This document shows positions 53,649 to 64,000 of a stretch of DNA of 64,000 nucleotides, one piece after another. Location: assembly GCF_010093535.1 (NCBI RefSeq), contig NW_022985191.1, positions 124,001 through 188,000 of the forward strand, read 5' to 3'. A program made the translations under genes and the position numbers. The first letter of the stretch is position 1. Every line of letters begins with the position of its first letter. Below the pieces are notes generated by a model, which worked only from the letters and a program-made list of their open reading frames with translations, was not told where the DNA came from and did not search any database. The stretch is from Lindgomyces ingoldianus (lineage: Eukaryota; Ascomycota; Dothideomycetes; Pleosporales; Lindgomycetaceae).

Positions 53649-56600
53649 TGCAAGCCCGGACATCTCGCATATTCACACACACAAACCTGACCTCTCCAAA
53701 CCGTATCTCGGGGCCAATGCTTCACAACTCCTGTATCACTTCAAGACGTGCTCCACACGAAGATCCCTCTCTCGTCTCTCTGGCTCTAGCTCTCGCACCA
53801 ACACCGAGAAATTCCAGATCCCTTGCCTTTAGTAATGTTTCCGGTCTTACCTGCCCAATCTCCTAGGAAACCCGAAACCGAGGGTACAACCTTCAACCCC
53901 CCCGGCCAACCTCCTCAAACAATCTGTACTTTCTTTTTTTTTCCTCAACCCCGCGTGCGCCTTCCCGGAAAAGCTGAACCTGATGCTTGCTTGCTCTAGA
54001 ACAGGACCATACACATTCCGCCTGTATACGCACCCGGATTCGCGTTCATTCTCAAGCCGCGGCGAAGGAGCTGACCTGGACACAACATGGTTCTAGCAAA
54101 CGGTCCATGACGCCACAGCGGGGTCTCGCGATATTCCACAACTCGACACCCGCCCAACATTTGACAACGGCGCTAGGAGAGCGACTCTCATCCACAACAG
54201 CACCCGAGTCTAGGAAACAACTGGAGCGGGTGCGTGATCAAAGACAAGCGTTGTTTGCTTGTGAAGAAGGATGCAGCGTTGAGGATGCTGTGGAACAGCC
54301 TTAATCTAGCGTTGTGTTGTGTGAGAAAGAGTGTCACGGACGCGCGGATTCTGTTTCCTGATCTGGGTTAGAGCTTAAGAGAGGTATGAGGGCGGGAGAC
54401 CATAGCGGGAGGGAAAGCGAAAATACTTGAAAGTAACGGAGCGGTGTAGAATGGTGGATGGGAGTGTGTGTGATTGAGGCGCTTCATTGCGTTTGTATGT
54501 GTGCTTCTTCTCATCCTGCCAAGGATTCGGTGGACCCCGAGCCGCCTCCAGCTTGCCCAGAATCCCTCTGCCCCCTTTGCACCTCGTCACGCCAATCAAA
54601 CAAGCACGAGTTTGACTATGCTTATCAGAGAAGTCACGCCGAACCTAGAGTACTACTCCACACTTGCATAGAAAATCCCATCTATCGTTTTTCCGATCCT
54701 TCACCACCTCATTAGGTCTTTGATCAAGACTTCCCTCATCGATCAGTCTGAAACTGATGTCAAAGGTGTAAACTTATAATTACCATGTCTAGAAACCTGT
54801 GTTCTGCGTGCCCTTGCCCTGGAGTCACTTGCCATTGGTATTTGGATCGAGGGAATGAGAGTGAGGGAAGGGAAGGGAAGGGTAAGGGGGTACAATACCG
54901 GGGGTGATTGACGCAGGGGCCCTTTGCTTGGGATTGATTGCCATTGCGATATTAATGGGGATTGAGGAGTGCGAGACATTATCAACTGCGCGCAGAGTCA
55001 ACAGAGAGATATCAAATGATTCATGTCCAAGCCATGAATAGAAGAATCCCCCACTCCTCCACAAAGGCCTCCCTACACATTAGGCCTCCCCCCCTTCTCT
55101 CCACACGTTCACGCACTTCCTGCAGGAACAAATATCCGACCCTCCCTTCCCTTTCCCAACTTCCCAATCCACTCCACTCCCCTCGCATTGCAAATAGCTC
55201 ATCCCTACAGCCTGCAAATTTCCCTCACGCGAGCATGGCATCCTTACCGGAAAACCGCACTCTAGCTCCAATGAACATCTCGCGTCCATCTGAGCCCAAC
55301 ACCAAAATATCTCAGTGCAACACCTCAATCCTTCCAGAGACCCGGAGGCGGAGGAGTCCGGGACGGAAGGATTCCGGGAGCATGCAAGCGGAGGAGGTGA
55401 GTGGCATCAACATAATAATCACGGTATCATGCCACCCCCTCGCCTATCTATCGTATTTGAAGGGTTGAAACAGGAATGAGTGATTTGAAGTGCCGAAAGA
55501 GAGGCAAGTACCGCAATGGAACCAAGAACTAGGTTAACCGACGTTTGGGGAAGCATGGAATGCAAGACAGGGGAAGAAAAAAACAGAATACAACGACTTT
55601 ACAGGACACTCACAAGTTTCAGACGCCAGAAGACCTCTAGAATAAACCACCTTATTTGTAAAATTTGCTAGCACGTTTTCGTATATTCGCTACCTAAGCT
55701 AGTTTCACTTGAAAAGCTCACTCAGTGCTGTGCGTGAATCTTCGTACCCCAACGCGTGGCCTTCTGAAGCATGGAAACCCCAGAAAACTAGCGTCAAGAC
55801 CTCGGACTTGCAGCAACACGCTCGGCAGCTCTTCTTTCAACGCCAGCCAGCCTTAAGAGGTATCTTTCTATTACAATTCCATCCCGCAACCCCTACCATC
55901 CTGAATCGCGCAGCCCAAGAAGCCTTTTGCGCCCTTTTCTTGCGCCCATAATCCAAAGCAAAGTCCACCTGCAGCTCCAGGAATCTCCCAGTATTGGAAA
56001 ATTGAAACGCTGAACAGGGAGATGTGGGTATGTTGATTTTTGGAGGACCTGTAACCCGGGGGAATCGTCGAGAATTGAAGGAAGAAAAATAGACCTGATA
56101 GTGACCGAAGACGGAGGAAAGGCCAGATAGAACTAGTCGAAAATCGCAACAGTACCAAATGCTAGTGTTGAGTCGGTTGAGTTGAGGGTAAAGAGGGATT
56201 AAAAGGGAGTCATGGTTATTGGTCCAAAATAGTTGGAAAAAGCCAAGTAAAGCTGTTCAACTTTAAGTAACGTTGGCACCCTGAGGCAAGATAGTCTTTG
56301 GTAATCGTAGCGGTCGTGATCCTTGCGGGGGAACTTCTTGCAGTCTGATTTGTTTTAAAGCAGAGGTCCGCCCGGTTCAACGAGACAGAAATGAAATCAA
56401 TGCTGAGAAAGAGGTATGTTGACACGGTGATACTGGAAATGTCGAGGACTTGGCTAGGGACCGAAAAAACACCACAGCCATAGGATATGTGAACGGGAAT
56501 GGATAGAGATCCGAGAGGTGATTAACAATGGTATCGTCGTCAGTCATCGTGATATGTTCTGGCCGTGTTGGAAAAGATGCAGTCAGCAGAAGCAAACTCT

Positions 56601-56708
56601 CTTGTGAAGAGCTCGAGGAACGCCGTGCTAGTGTTCGCTAAGATGGCGCAAGATGCCTCCCAGAAAGTGAAAGTGGTGGTGTGGCAATTGCCCAGGAACG
56701 GGGGGTTT
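53649..56708. other. Long intergenic region between convergent genes, 3 kb
   Basis: No gene is supported between the ends of IPI3 and the otubain gene. The longest frame (54962-55468, plus) is a low-complexity Ser/Pro/Arg reading with no signature. A/G-rich purine tracts occur near 54860-54900 and T-runs near 53932. This is unusually long for two 3' ends, so an RNA gene or an intron-rich unrecognised gene cannot be excluded. Confidence 0.4.
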
Positions 56709-58706
56709 TTATTGAGAGGCTGACTTGTGTCTCCCCCGGTTACCCGTTGCATATTCAGAATCCGGCGACCATTCTTCTGGTTGGAAGTCTGGATTTAGGA
56801 AGTGCGCTGTATTGTAGTGGGAGCTAGTAGATGTCAGAAGGGGTTGACGAGATTAACCAGTTGCACTTACTTGCGGAATATTGACGTTTGGAAGGGTAAA
56901 GCATGTGGTTGGCCGGAATGGAATCCTGGTTCAAGCTCGTACATTGATGGTCTGAAAGGGCCCCCCCTCTCGATTGTCATCTGCGGGCCCCTGTCAATGG
57001 TCACGGGAGGCGGCGGAGGCGGATGGATTGGGAGGACAAGCGGAGGTTCTAATTGGATGGTGTGATGGCTTGGAGGATTGTGATGATTCACATGGCTAGC
57101 ATGAACTGGTGTGACGTATTCCTGGTGGGAGCTAGCAACTGGCGTGGCAGGTGTCTGGGCAGGTGCGTACGTAGGGACCGGCGCGATTTGAGGTTGCGGG
57201 GCGGGGTTTGGGTTGTAGTCGTACGAAACCGAGGGCCACCGTTGGCCTATGCCTGTGGGATACATGCCAGGAATCATGGTCATGACGTCGGGTATGTTAG
57301 AAGACATTGGCACAAATTCGTCGGCGTAACCCGCCAGAGCCACATGGAGAGGCGCTTGCGTGGGAACCGGCTGTGCTTGCTGGAGCGGCTGCGCGACGTC
57401 TTCGGCCTTGTAGAGAATATCGTAGTGACCGCTGCGAAACTATTAGAACAGACTTTGAGAAAGGAACACAACTGTGACGCTTACGGTCGATAAAGAAGCC
57501 TCAGAGTCTGAGGGTTCTTTAGCGGAAGTCCATCGTGGCCTGTTGGCTCGTAACGGTAGGTGTTGATTTCCTCTCCTGGGGATCGATCCAGGTACAAGAC
57601 CTCGAGCGCGAAGCCCGCAGGCTTGATGACGGCCTCGGCCAACGCGGCTATTCCCAGGTGGTCAATCTCGCACTGTGCAGCCTCGATGTTCATGGAGCAG
57701 TACGACTTCAGGTCCTGGTTGAACTCGAGGAAGGGGGCAAAGTCATTTGGATTCGACTGCATCCAAGCACTCGCAAGCAACTAGAGTAATATTAGCCGAT
57801 GGACCCTGAAAACATGTACCTACCCCGTGAAGGGTGAGCTCTGTCGCGGAACTTGCCTTGAGGTAGGTGATGATAGCCATGGCCGTGCTAGGGTCGTTGA
57901 AGGTTTGGAGGAGCGTCTCGGGACCGGCGCCGTCCATGGCGCGCAGCGAGGCTGAAAGCTTCTGGAGGAGGCCGAATGCCTCGTCCACGAAGTCGATGTA
58001 GACATGCTCCGGGAAGCCCGCGGCGTTGAGTAGGTTGTGCATCGACTGCAGACGGGCCTCCTCATCCTCGAGCTTGTTCACGTCGGCCACGCGGAGCAGA
58101 GCCTCGAAGTAGGTGAAGGCGATGGCTGCATGCACATGTCAGTACGGTGCGGCTCCTACGGAATGTGCATTGCATACCTCGCCAGCCGCAGTGTCCATCG
58201 CCGCGACAGGTGCGGAAGTAGGCGTAGTTGGACGGGAGGGCCTGGCAGGCGTGTCAGCGGGCTTGGGGACGGCATCGTAGCACGGCAAGTACTCACGGCC
58301 GTCTTGACTCTGTAGATGGGGTCGGCGTTGGCGTACTCGGTCGCAATGGCGCTGCTGCTCTGGCGCTCGCCGACGAGCGGGCCCTGCGAACGTCAGTCTC
58401 AACTGCTCTTCGCAACTATCACGGTGCATGAAACTGGACGGTACTGACGGTGACTTCAGGCTGGTACTCGCTCGACAGTTTCTGCAGGTTTGCGAGCTCC
58501 TCGTCGGAGGCCATGTAAGCGGGGCCCGACATCCTGACGGTGGAGATGCGGCCGTGGTGGCCAGTGTGTTGTTGATTGTAGCCGGCGGAAAGCTCCGGCG
58601 CGCGGATTGGCAGCGGCCGGTACGACAGGCCCGTGTGGACGATGCTGTCGAATCCAGGCTGTGGGTAGGAATGGTAGTTGTGGGTGAGCACCGACGGTCG
58701 ACTCAT
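56709..58706 (-). CDS. Otubain-like deubiquitinase (peptidase C65), 560 aa
   Basis: This cysteine protease cleaves ubiquitin from conjugates (OTUB1/2 family). Seven exons: 58449-58706, 58297-58383, 58178-58241, 57824-58125, 57485-57780, 56871-57431 and 56709-56823. All are GT-AG and sum to 561 codons with the stop. Exon 2 begins with PLVGERQ. Exon 3 carries the catalytic loop RGDGHCGWR (D130, C133), which in most relatives reads GDGNCF(Y/W)R. The otubain core follows. The histidine is in PGHYDILYK (H338), formed over the exon 5/6 junction. A long Pro/Gln/His-rich insert of about 190 residues separates this from the last exon, which encodes NSHYNTAHFLNPDFQPEEW. Relatives keep that block, so the final intron is needed; without it the frame stops right after IFRK. 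The expected triad is present. Confidence 0.92.
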
Positions 58707-60527
58707 CTCTCCAATGCTTCTCTGGCGGTGAATTTTGATGCTCGTTCTCGCTCTGGGTGAATGCTTGCTAAGGGTGAATGTGAGCGAAAAAAATCCCCTA
58801 TGGCGGCGTGACTTGCTCGAATGGCAGGAGTGGTCGCGATTCTACGGCAGACTCGGCAGTGCAGCAATAGGTAGAAGTTCATCCACAAGCATCCATGGAC
58901 CAGAGGCAGGTGTCGGTTTTAGTAGGTCCAGCGTTCCGCGGCGATGGGTTGGGAATTGGTGTCGTTGCTGTGATACCCACCTGCTACCAGGGGCAAGCCA
59001 ATATATCAGAGAAACAAAAGCAGCTGGGGGCAAGATCCACGGAGCTTGCCAGATTATCGACTATGCTGCCAGGCACGAGAGCGCTCTGCAACATCTGTCC
59101 TGGCGGGTTGAAACGGCGAGCTTTGGTTGCACCAGGAGCTGTGAAGAACCATCAAATCGATCTCGGTCAATGCTAAAGGCGCCTCATGCACATCGAGCGA
59201 TGGGGTGCTTCAGGTGAAACCGGAGGGTGAGTGGTGAGCGACGGCGCACAAGAGGGCGATGGTGCTCAAGGGCGAGCACAATCAGCGCCTGGGGACCTCC
59301 AGCAAAAGAAAGCAGCCATCGCCGGCATGGACGAGGCCACTGAAGATATCAAAGCACGCAAGACGCAAGGCCAGGCCGACAGCGGATGCTTTGCGGCGGC
59401 GGGGGTCTGATATGGCTCCGAGCTACGACGACTACGGATATGGCTCTAGAAATTGTTTCTACAGGCCTCGGAAAACCTTCGCATCGTGACCCCAGCGCAG
59501 CCAGCAGCTTCCCCAGAACAGCCCGCATGCCACAGTGAGCCGCCGGAGCTTTCTAGACGACTCGACGCGCCGCATGGCGAGGGTGTGGACGAGTGTGCGC
59601 AACCACCAGCAGCTGGAGCACACGGCCGTGTGGGAGCATTATTCTGGGGGGTAGGGGGGGGTAGGGGGGGGGGGTGTATGGCAGCGATGGCGCCGAGAAA
59701 ATGACCTCTCACAATCTCACACACAGTGCGTCCAGCCAGACCTCGCGTCTGCTGCGTCCTGCCACTGAGGGCTTGCAGACGCCGCATGATTCGCCCGCTC
59801 TCAGAGCCGTGTCCGCACGGCAAGCAAATGGAACTGCCTGACCCGCGATAACCTGGTGGAGATACCTAGGTACTCTGTCGATGCATTCTTTCCCCCACGC
59901 TGCACGCGAGAGCCGAGCGCACCCTGGCAGTCCCCGAATGGGAAGGCCCCGTGGGGCATACACTTTCAACTCCGGCTCTGAAGAGCCAGGACGAAGGCTG
60001 CCCATGTCTTCAAGAAAGCCTAGCCGCTTCCCCGGGACAATGATTATTTGCGACGAGTCACTCGACGTCGTCAGTGGCATTCACGAATCGCTTCCTCCGC
60101 GGCGTCACTGGGCAGGGCGGGATTGATGCGAGCAACCCTGTCTATCGCAGCCCATCTATCCAGGCAATCGGGTCTCTTGGCTAGTTGCAACGCAACAAGA
60201 AAACGAGGCCATGAGGCCATGTTACATACACAATTCGCTGCTCACTGTGGCAGGCTGGTGTCCCGCCATATCCCGAACATGTCCGCCTCCGATCGCTGTT
60301 GAGACGCCAGTCTTGTGAACTGTGTGCAAGTAAAATGGAAACTCTTACCCCAGTACCACCAGCCGGGGCCACCGTTCCCCTCCTTCTGGGAAATCTATCC
60401 GCATGTTTCAATCTTTCAGGTCAAATAAGCCTCCATGACGCTCTGTGGGACTGCAATAACCCGTGGTCTCATTCCCAGTACCCAGTTATTGGTTGTCCTT
60501 CGGCCGGCTTGCAGACGAATCTGCAAG
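58707..60527. other. Intergenic, 1.8 kb
   Basis: Otubain promoter side and CSN2 3' flank. Frames are short or low-complexity and no gene is called. It contains the G-run cluster listed separately. Confidence 0.45.
59645..59675 (+). repeat. G-run cluster, possible G-quadruplex
   Basis: Runs of 6, 8 and about 11 G residues separated by TA lie within 31 bases. The sequence could fold as a G-quadruplex. It lies in non-coding DNA about 940 bp upstream of the otubain start. Confidence 0.8.
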
Positions 60528-62285
60528 TCATCCTTTGTTCCCAGCGCCCGGCAACCGTCCCGAAAGACCCTTGCCTTTTGGCCGTCCAACCTTAGGGAGG
60601 CCATTCAGATTCCAGGACGACCGCTGTGTTCCCCCTATACCCCCGTGCTCTCCAGGAGGATTGGGTGAGAGCTGAGGGCCGCTCTCATCTGACGACTTGA
60701 ATCCATCGCCCTCGTTCAAGACCGTGGCCCACAACGATCCAATTGCTGCACTCCACTCCTTCATCGCTTGCACCCGATCCATGTCTGTGCTACTCTCGAT
60801 TTCCACCGTGCCAGACTGCTGGTTTATTTTCCCGCGCAGTCGTTTGTCCACAATCAAAAAGCCCACAATCTCCTGGACTTCAGGGAGGGTAATCTTCAAC
60901 TGCTTGGAGATAAATGCCAATGTGAACCGAGTGTACGGGGCCACGAGCTTAATGATAGCTTTAGTTCGTACATTACGCGTAACCTCGTCGATGTTCTCAG
61001 CGATGAACGGGTCCATAAGAAGATCCTGGTTGTTCTGCAGGATCTTTTCGTACTCGTGTATGTCGTCCCTCTGATACGCGTCTACCAAGTCGGTCATGGC
61101 AGAGATGCGAGGATCATTCTTGTAGGGCTTCGTCTCCTGTGAGTCGAACGGATTGATGTCTGAACCCGACAGCATGGTCGCGAGGACGAGATACTTGAGC
61201 ACCTGGATCCGCTGAAGCGATCCCGCCTCATCGTAGTTTCGGAAACTCTCGAAAAAGTCACTTTGTGCTCCCTTCCAATTTTCTGCGGAAGGTTAGTAAT
61301 CATGCCTTCTGAGATGATCCAGTCCCTACCTTCGCTCATGTGCATTTTGCCACCACATTCTCGGATGATTCCCATAATCTTAGGATGTGGAACAGCGGAA
61401 CGCACTTTGAGAGCTCTTTGGTATAATGCCTGCAAGGGTGAGTATGCAAGTGAGATTAGATCCGGAGATGAAACTAACCTTCAAGCGCTTGTTGTTTCTC
61501 GTCTCAGCATACATGAGGATCTCTAGGGAATAAACCTCCAATGAATATGTGCCTTTGCTTGGGTCATCTGTTCCATCCTCTTTCTGACATGCCTTGTGCA
61601 ACTCTCGGACCTTCTCCGTTAGCTGGCGGTAGTCTTTTCTATCCAACCAAAGCCTCGCAAGCTTGATGTTCGTCTTGAGCCAGAGTCTCTCGTTGTTGGT
61701 GCTCTGGAAAGTGTCGAGGGTCAGGGCGTATAGCTTCTCCATGCAGCGATATGCTTCGGCATCTTCTGCCGCCTTCTCGATGAAGTCCAGCATATTATTA
61801 ATGGACTTCTCAGAGTAATTACGTGTAACTGCTGATTTGACATAGGTAAGGAGCTCTTTGAAATGCTCCACAGCCTGTGCGCGCTGTCAGCAGCAATCCA
61901 AGCTCGCGGACTTGCAAAAATACGGACTTGGTCGTAACGCTTGAGTTTGAACTCAAGCTTGATGGCCTGCTTCAGGCCTTTGAAACCCCTGCTAAGCGTA
62001 AGCTTTCTTCAGGAAATATAACCCCACTATGCGTACCAGTCTCCTTTTTCATCTTCCAGTGCGGGGACGCCAAGAAACTCATCGATAGCTTCCTCTGGAG
62101 CTTCGGCCTTCAACTGCTTGGCATTGTAGTACTTGTTTTCGATGTCGACATCTCCACCTTGCTCTTCGTCGTCGTCTTCATACTCAAAGTCATACCTAAA
62201 GCTCGTCAGATGGAGGCAGCAGTTGAGGCAGCAAAACTTACTCCTCCTGGTCGGAGTCTTGCATAAAATCGTCGTCGTCGGACAT
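60528..62285 (-). CDS. CSN2: COP9 signalosome subunit 2 (CSN2), 504 aa
   Basis: This is the PCI-domain scaffold subunit of the COP9 signalosome, which removes Nedd8 from cullins and in fungi controls development and secondary metabolism. Six exons: 62242-62285, 62037-62195, 61928-61988, 61479-61874, 61330-61429 and 60528-61282; phases agree. The acidic N-terminus ([20 protein letters not shown]) and [11 protein letters not shown] are typical. The helical repeats include [51 protein letters not shown] and [12 protein letters not shown]. After that come [40 protein letters not shown], and the PCI winged helix ([20 protein letters not shown], IDxRLxG-like KINQQSG). The last 60 residues are a Gly/Pro-rich tail longer than in yeast or animals. 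The two short exons (44 and 61 nt) are needed for the conserved start. Confidence 0.95.
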
Positions 62286-63420
62286 AGTTGCGGCGCGGAG
62301 CAGGAAAGGAGGGGGGTGGGCAAGAGGAGGGCGAAGGGTGAAGGTTACGTCAAAGTTGATTCGAAGGAGATGATTTGGTCGTGGAGGGGACGGCCCAGAA
62401 TATGCTCTGCTGGTGCAGGAGATAGCTCGTGGTGCAGCAGTGAATATGTTTGACGACTTCGGTGGTGCCTGCTCGGAGGTGAAGGCCCCACGTTCGCTTA
62501 ATCAGCTAGGGTTGATGCGCCCCTGGGGTTGTGTTCCTGCCTCAGCACGCACTCCCAAGCTGGTGGTTTTTGACATTCACATATAAAAGAGAGTGCCCAC
62601 GCCGTCACTCCCGCTGAAGCGACCTCTCTACCAAGCATTCTGTGAAAATGCAGGAACAGCCATGCAGAACCAGGCACGCTTTGGTTTCGGCTTCAGGAGA
62701 GATACACAGCGCCAAGCGTTGCACGTTGATGACATTCAAGATATTGGGGCATTTCTTGAATCATGCACCTCAATTCTAGGAGCATAGCAAAGCGTGCAGG
62801 AGAAATAAAACGGTCCGACCATGCCCGAGATAATTCAACGGTTCAACGAATCTGTCCTACCCTGATCTCTGTTCCCTGCGTTCGCAAGGCTGCGGGCATG
62901 GTTGGGCCCTGCTATTGGTCAGCCACGGGTGATCTTCGACACGTTGAACATTGTTTGAACAGCGAATTCACAGTCCAGCACGGCGCATTGCGACAATTTT
63001 TCTCAAACAACCATAAGACAACACGTCTCGCCCGTATCTCGACACCTCATCATCAGCCCGTATAAGCATTGACAAGTTGCTTGGCACCTCTACCGGCACT
63101 CAAACTGCGCCACGGCCGCGAAAGACGGCTGTGAAAGTGGTGAGCCGGAGGCAGGAGTGGAGAGGCGAAAGTGGCCCATTCGGTTTAACGTTGCATTGGT
63201 TTCTCCACCAAAACCCGCTCTCCAGCCAGCTCTCGAGCGCCCAACTTCACCTTGTCCATAATATCCTCCGGTCGCTACCTCGCTCCGTGCGACTCTCGCT
63301 CCTGCCCTCGACGCGTTCCTACCTGCGACAGGCCAGCTTCCGGTAGCACCTTCGCGCCTGCGTCCTGCTCCTTGAACCGATACGACTCGATCGCCGAATC
63401 CTCCTTCCCCAACCTTCGCG
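62286..63420. promoter_or_regulatory. Divergent promoter region (CSN2 / rho3)
   Basis: 1135 bp between opposite starts. Only short frames occur. The rightmost 200 bases are CT-rich, consistent with the rho3 leader. Confidence 0.45.
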
Positions 63421-64000
63421 ATGCCGCTCTGTGGTGGAACAAAGTCCGTGCAGCGCAAGCTGGTGCTTCTGTGCGTTGATCTATCCATGGCCATAGAGTC
63501 GCGATCTGGCTCGCGGAATCTTTGCGATAGATTTGGGCTAACTCGCAGGCTGCAGTGGTGACGGCGCATGCGGAAAGACCTCACTTCTGAACGTTTTTAC
63601 AAGAGGGTATGTCCTGACATGCTTCGTTCGAGCATCTGCCCCTCGACATTGCACCAGAGTCCCGTCCAACTAACTTACGCCACAGGTACTTCCCTACAGT
63701 ATAGTAAGTCACTCATTCAGGGCCTACGCGTGGGCCTAGGCTAACGAAGATGCGATTCGTGCAGTGAACCTACTGTATTTGGTGAGCGCCCTTTGATCTT
63801 GAATCCCAACTACAAACACTGATCAATTGCGTGTAGAAAACTACGTTCACGGTTCGTTGCGCCTTCCGCCAACCCCCCCCCCCCCATTCCCCATCCCCGC
63901 CGTGCCCTAACGTGTTGCAGACATCTTTATCGACAACACACATGTGGAGCTCAGTCTGTGGGACACTGCCGGACAGGAGGAATTCGACCGCCTACGATCT
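63421..64000 (+). CDS. rho3: Rho3 GTPase, 5' part, cut by window edge
   Basis: This is a Rho-family small GTPase of polarised growth and exocytosis. The first 61 codons are present in six exons: 63421-63470, 63556-63606, 63686-63703, 63765-63781, 63837-63851 and 63921 to the edge. Joining them gives [17 protein letters not shown], then P-loop [27 protein letters not shown] (effector/switch I region) and [16 protein letters not shown] (switch II with the conserved glutamine). Exons 3-5 are only 18, 17 and 15 nt. In the first intron a GTGCGT donor at 63471 and the second of two AGs (63554-63555) are required to read LLGDGACGK. The sequence matches Rho3 of filamentous ascomycetes better than Rho1, Rho2 or Cdc42, because of the VFENYVHDIF segment. 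Confidence 0.93.

Noticed and set aside
54962..55468. 168-codon frame between IPI3 and otubain
   Set aside because: Low-complexity Ser/Pro/Arg composition without any domain or splice logic; likely chance.

Overview
The window is nuclear DNA from a filamentous ascomycete (Pezizomycotina). Genes carry short GT-AG introns (about 45-80 nt) with CTAAC/CTGAC-like branch sites. The protein set fits: a group-5 (AspE-type) septin, a Rho3 GTPase, COP9 signalosome subunit 2, a DUF3431 protein, an FSH1-type hydrolase and a chit42-type GH18 chitinase. I cannot fix the class; Leotiomycetes or a neighbouring class is a guess. No rRNA, tRNA, CRISPR array or intact transposon was seen.

Left part (about 1-22 kb) is gene-sparse and accessory. 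In order: the 5' end of an oligopeptide (OPT) transporter cut by the window edge; an unclear minus-strand ORF pair; an alpha/beta hydrolase; a short-chain dehydrogenase divergent from a membrane-anchored DUF3431 protein; a small conserved ORF broken by one in-frame stop (pseudogene); a seven-exon secreted chitinase; a membrane-anchored histidine acid phosphatase; a decayed MFS sugar transporter with CAG-to-TAG and TGG-to-TAG type stops; a secreted GlcG/HbpS-like protein; and a four-exon cytochrome P450.

Right part (about 23-64 kb) is mostly conserved cell-biology genes: septin AspE; a RING-like/coiled-coil protein; SED5 (Golgi Qa-SNARE); two neighbouring giant disordered proteins (1339 and 1875 aa, the second with DPRM repeats); a BIRC6-like E2 with UIM-like motifs and a Cys cluster; RPN5 (26S lid); an FSH1-family hydrolase divergent from IPI3 (Rix1 complex); an otubain deubiquitinase; CSN2; and the 5' half of rho3 at the right edge.

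Exon models were made by hand from splice motifs, with phase checked so that each complete multi-exon model sums to a multiple of three. Four ubiquitin/proteasome/COP9 genes lie within 17 kb (E2, RPN5, otubain, CSN2), with a RING-like gene further left. This is the nearest thing to a system-level signal in the window, but it may be chance. I found no convincing wholly new system. The best leads are the composite E2, the broken SLOG-like gene, the RIP-like transporter relic, the three micro-exons of rho3 and the septin with an acidic insert.
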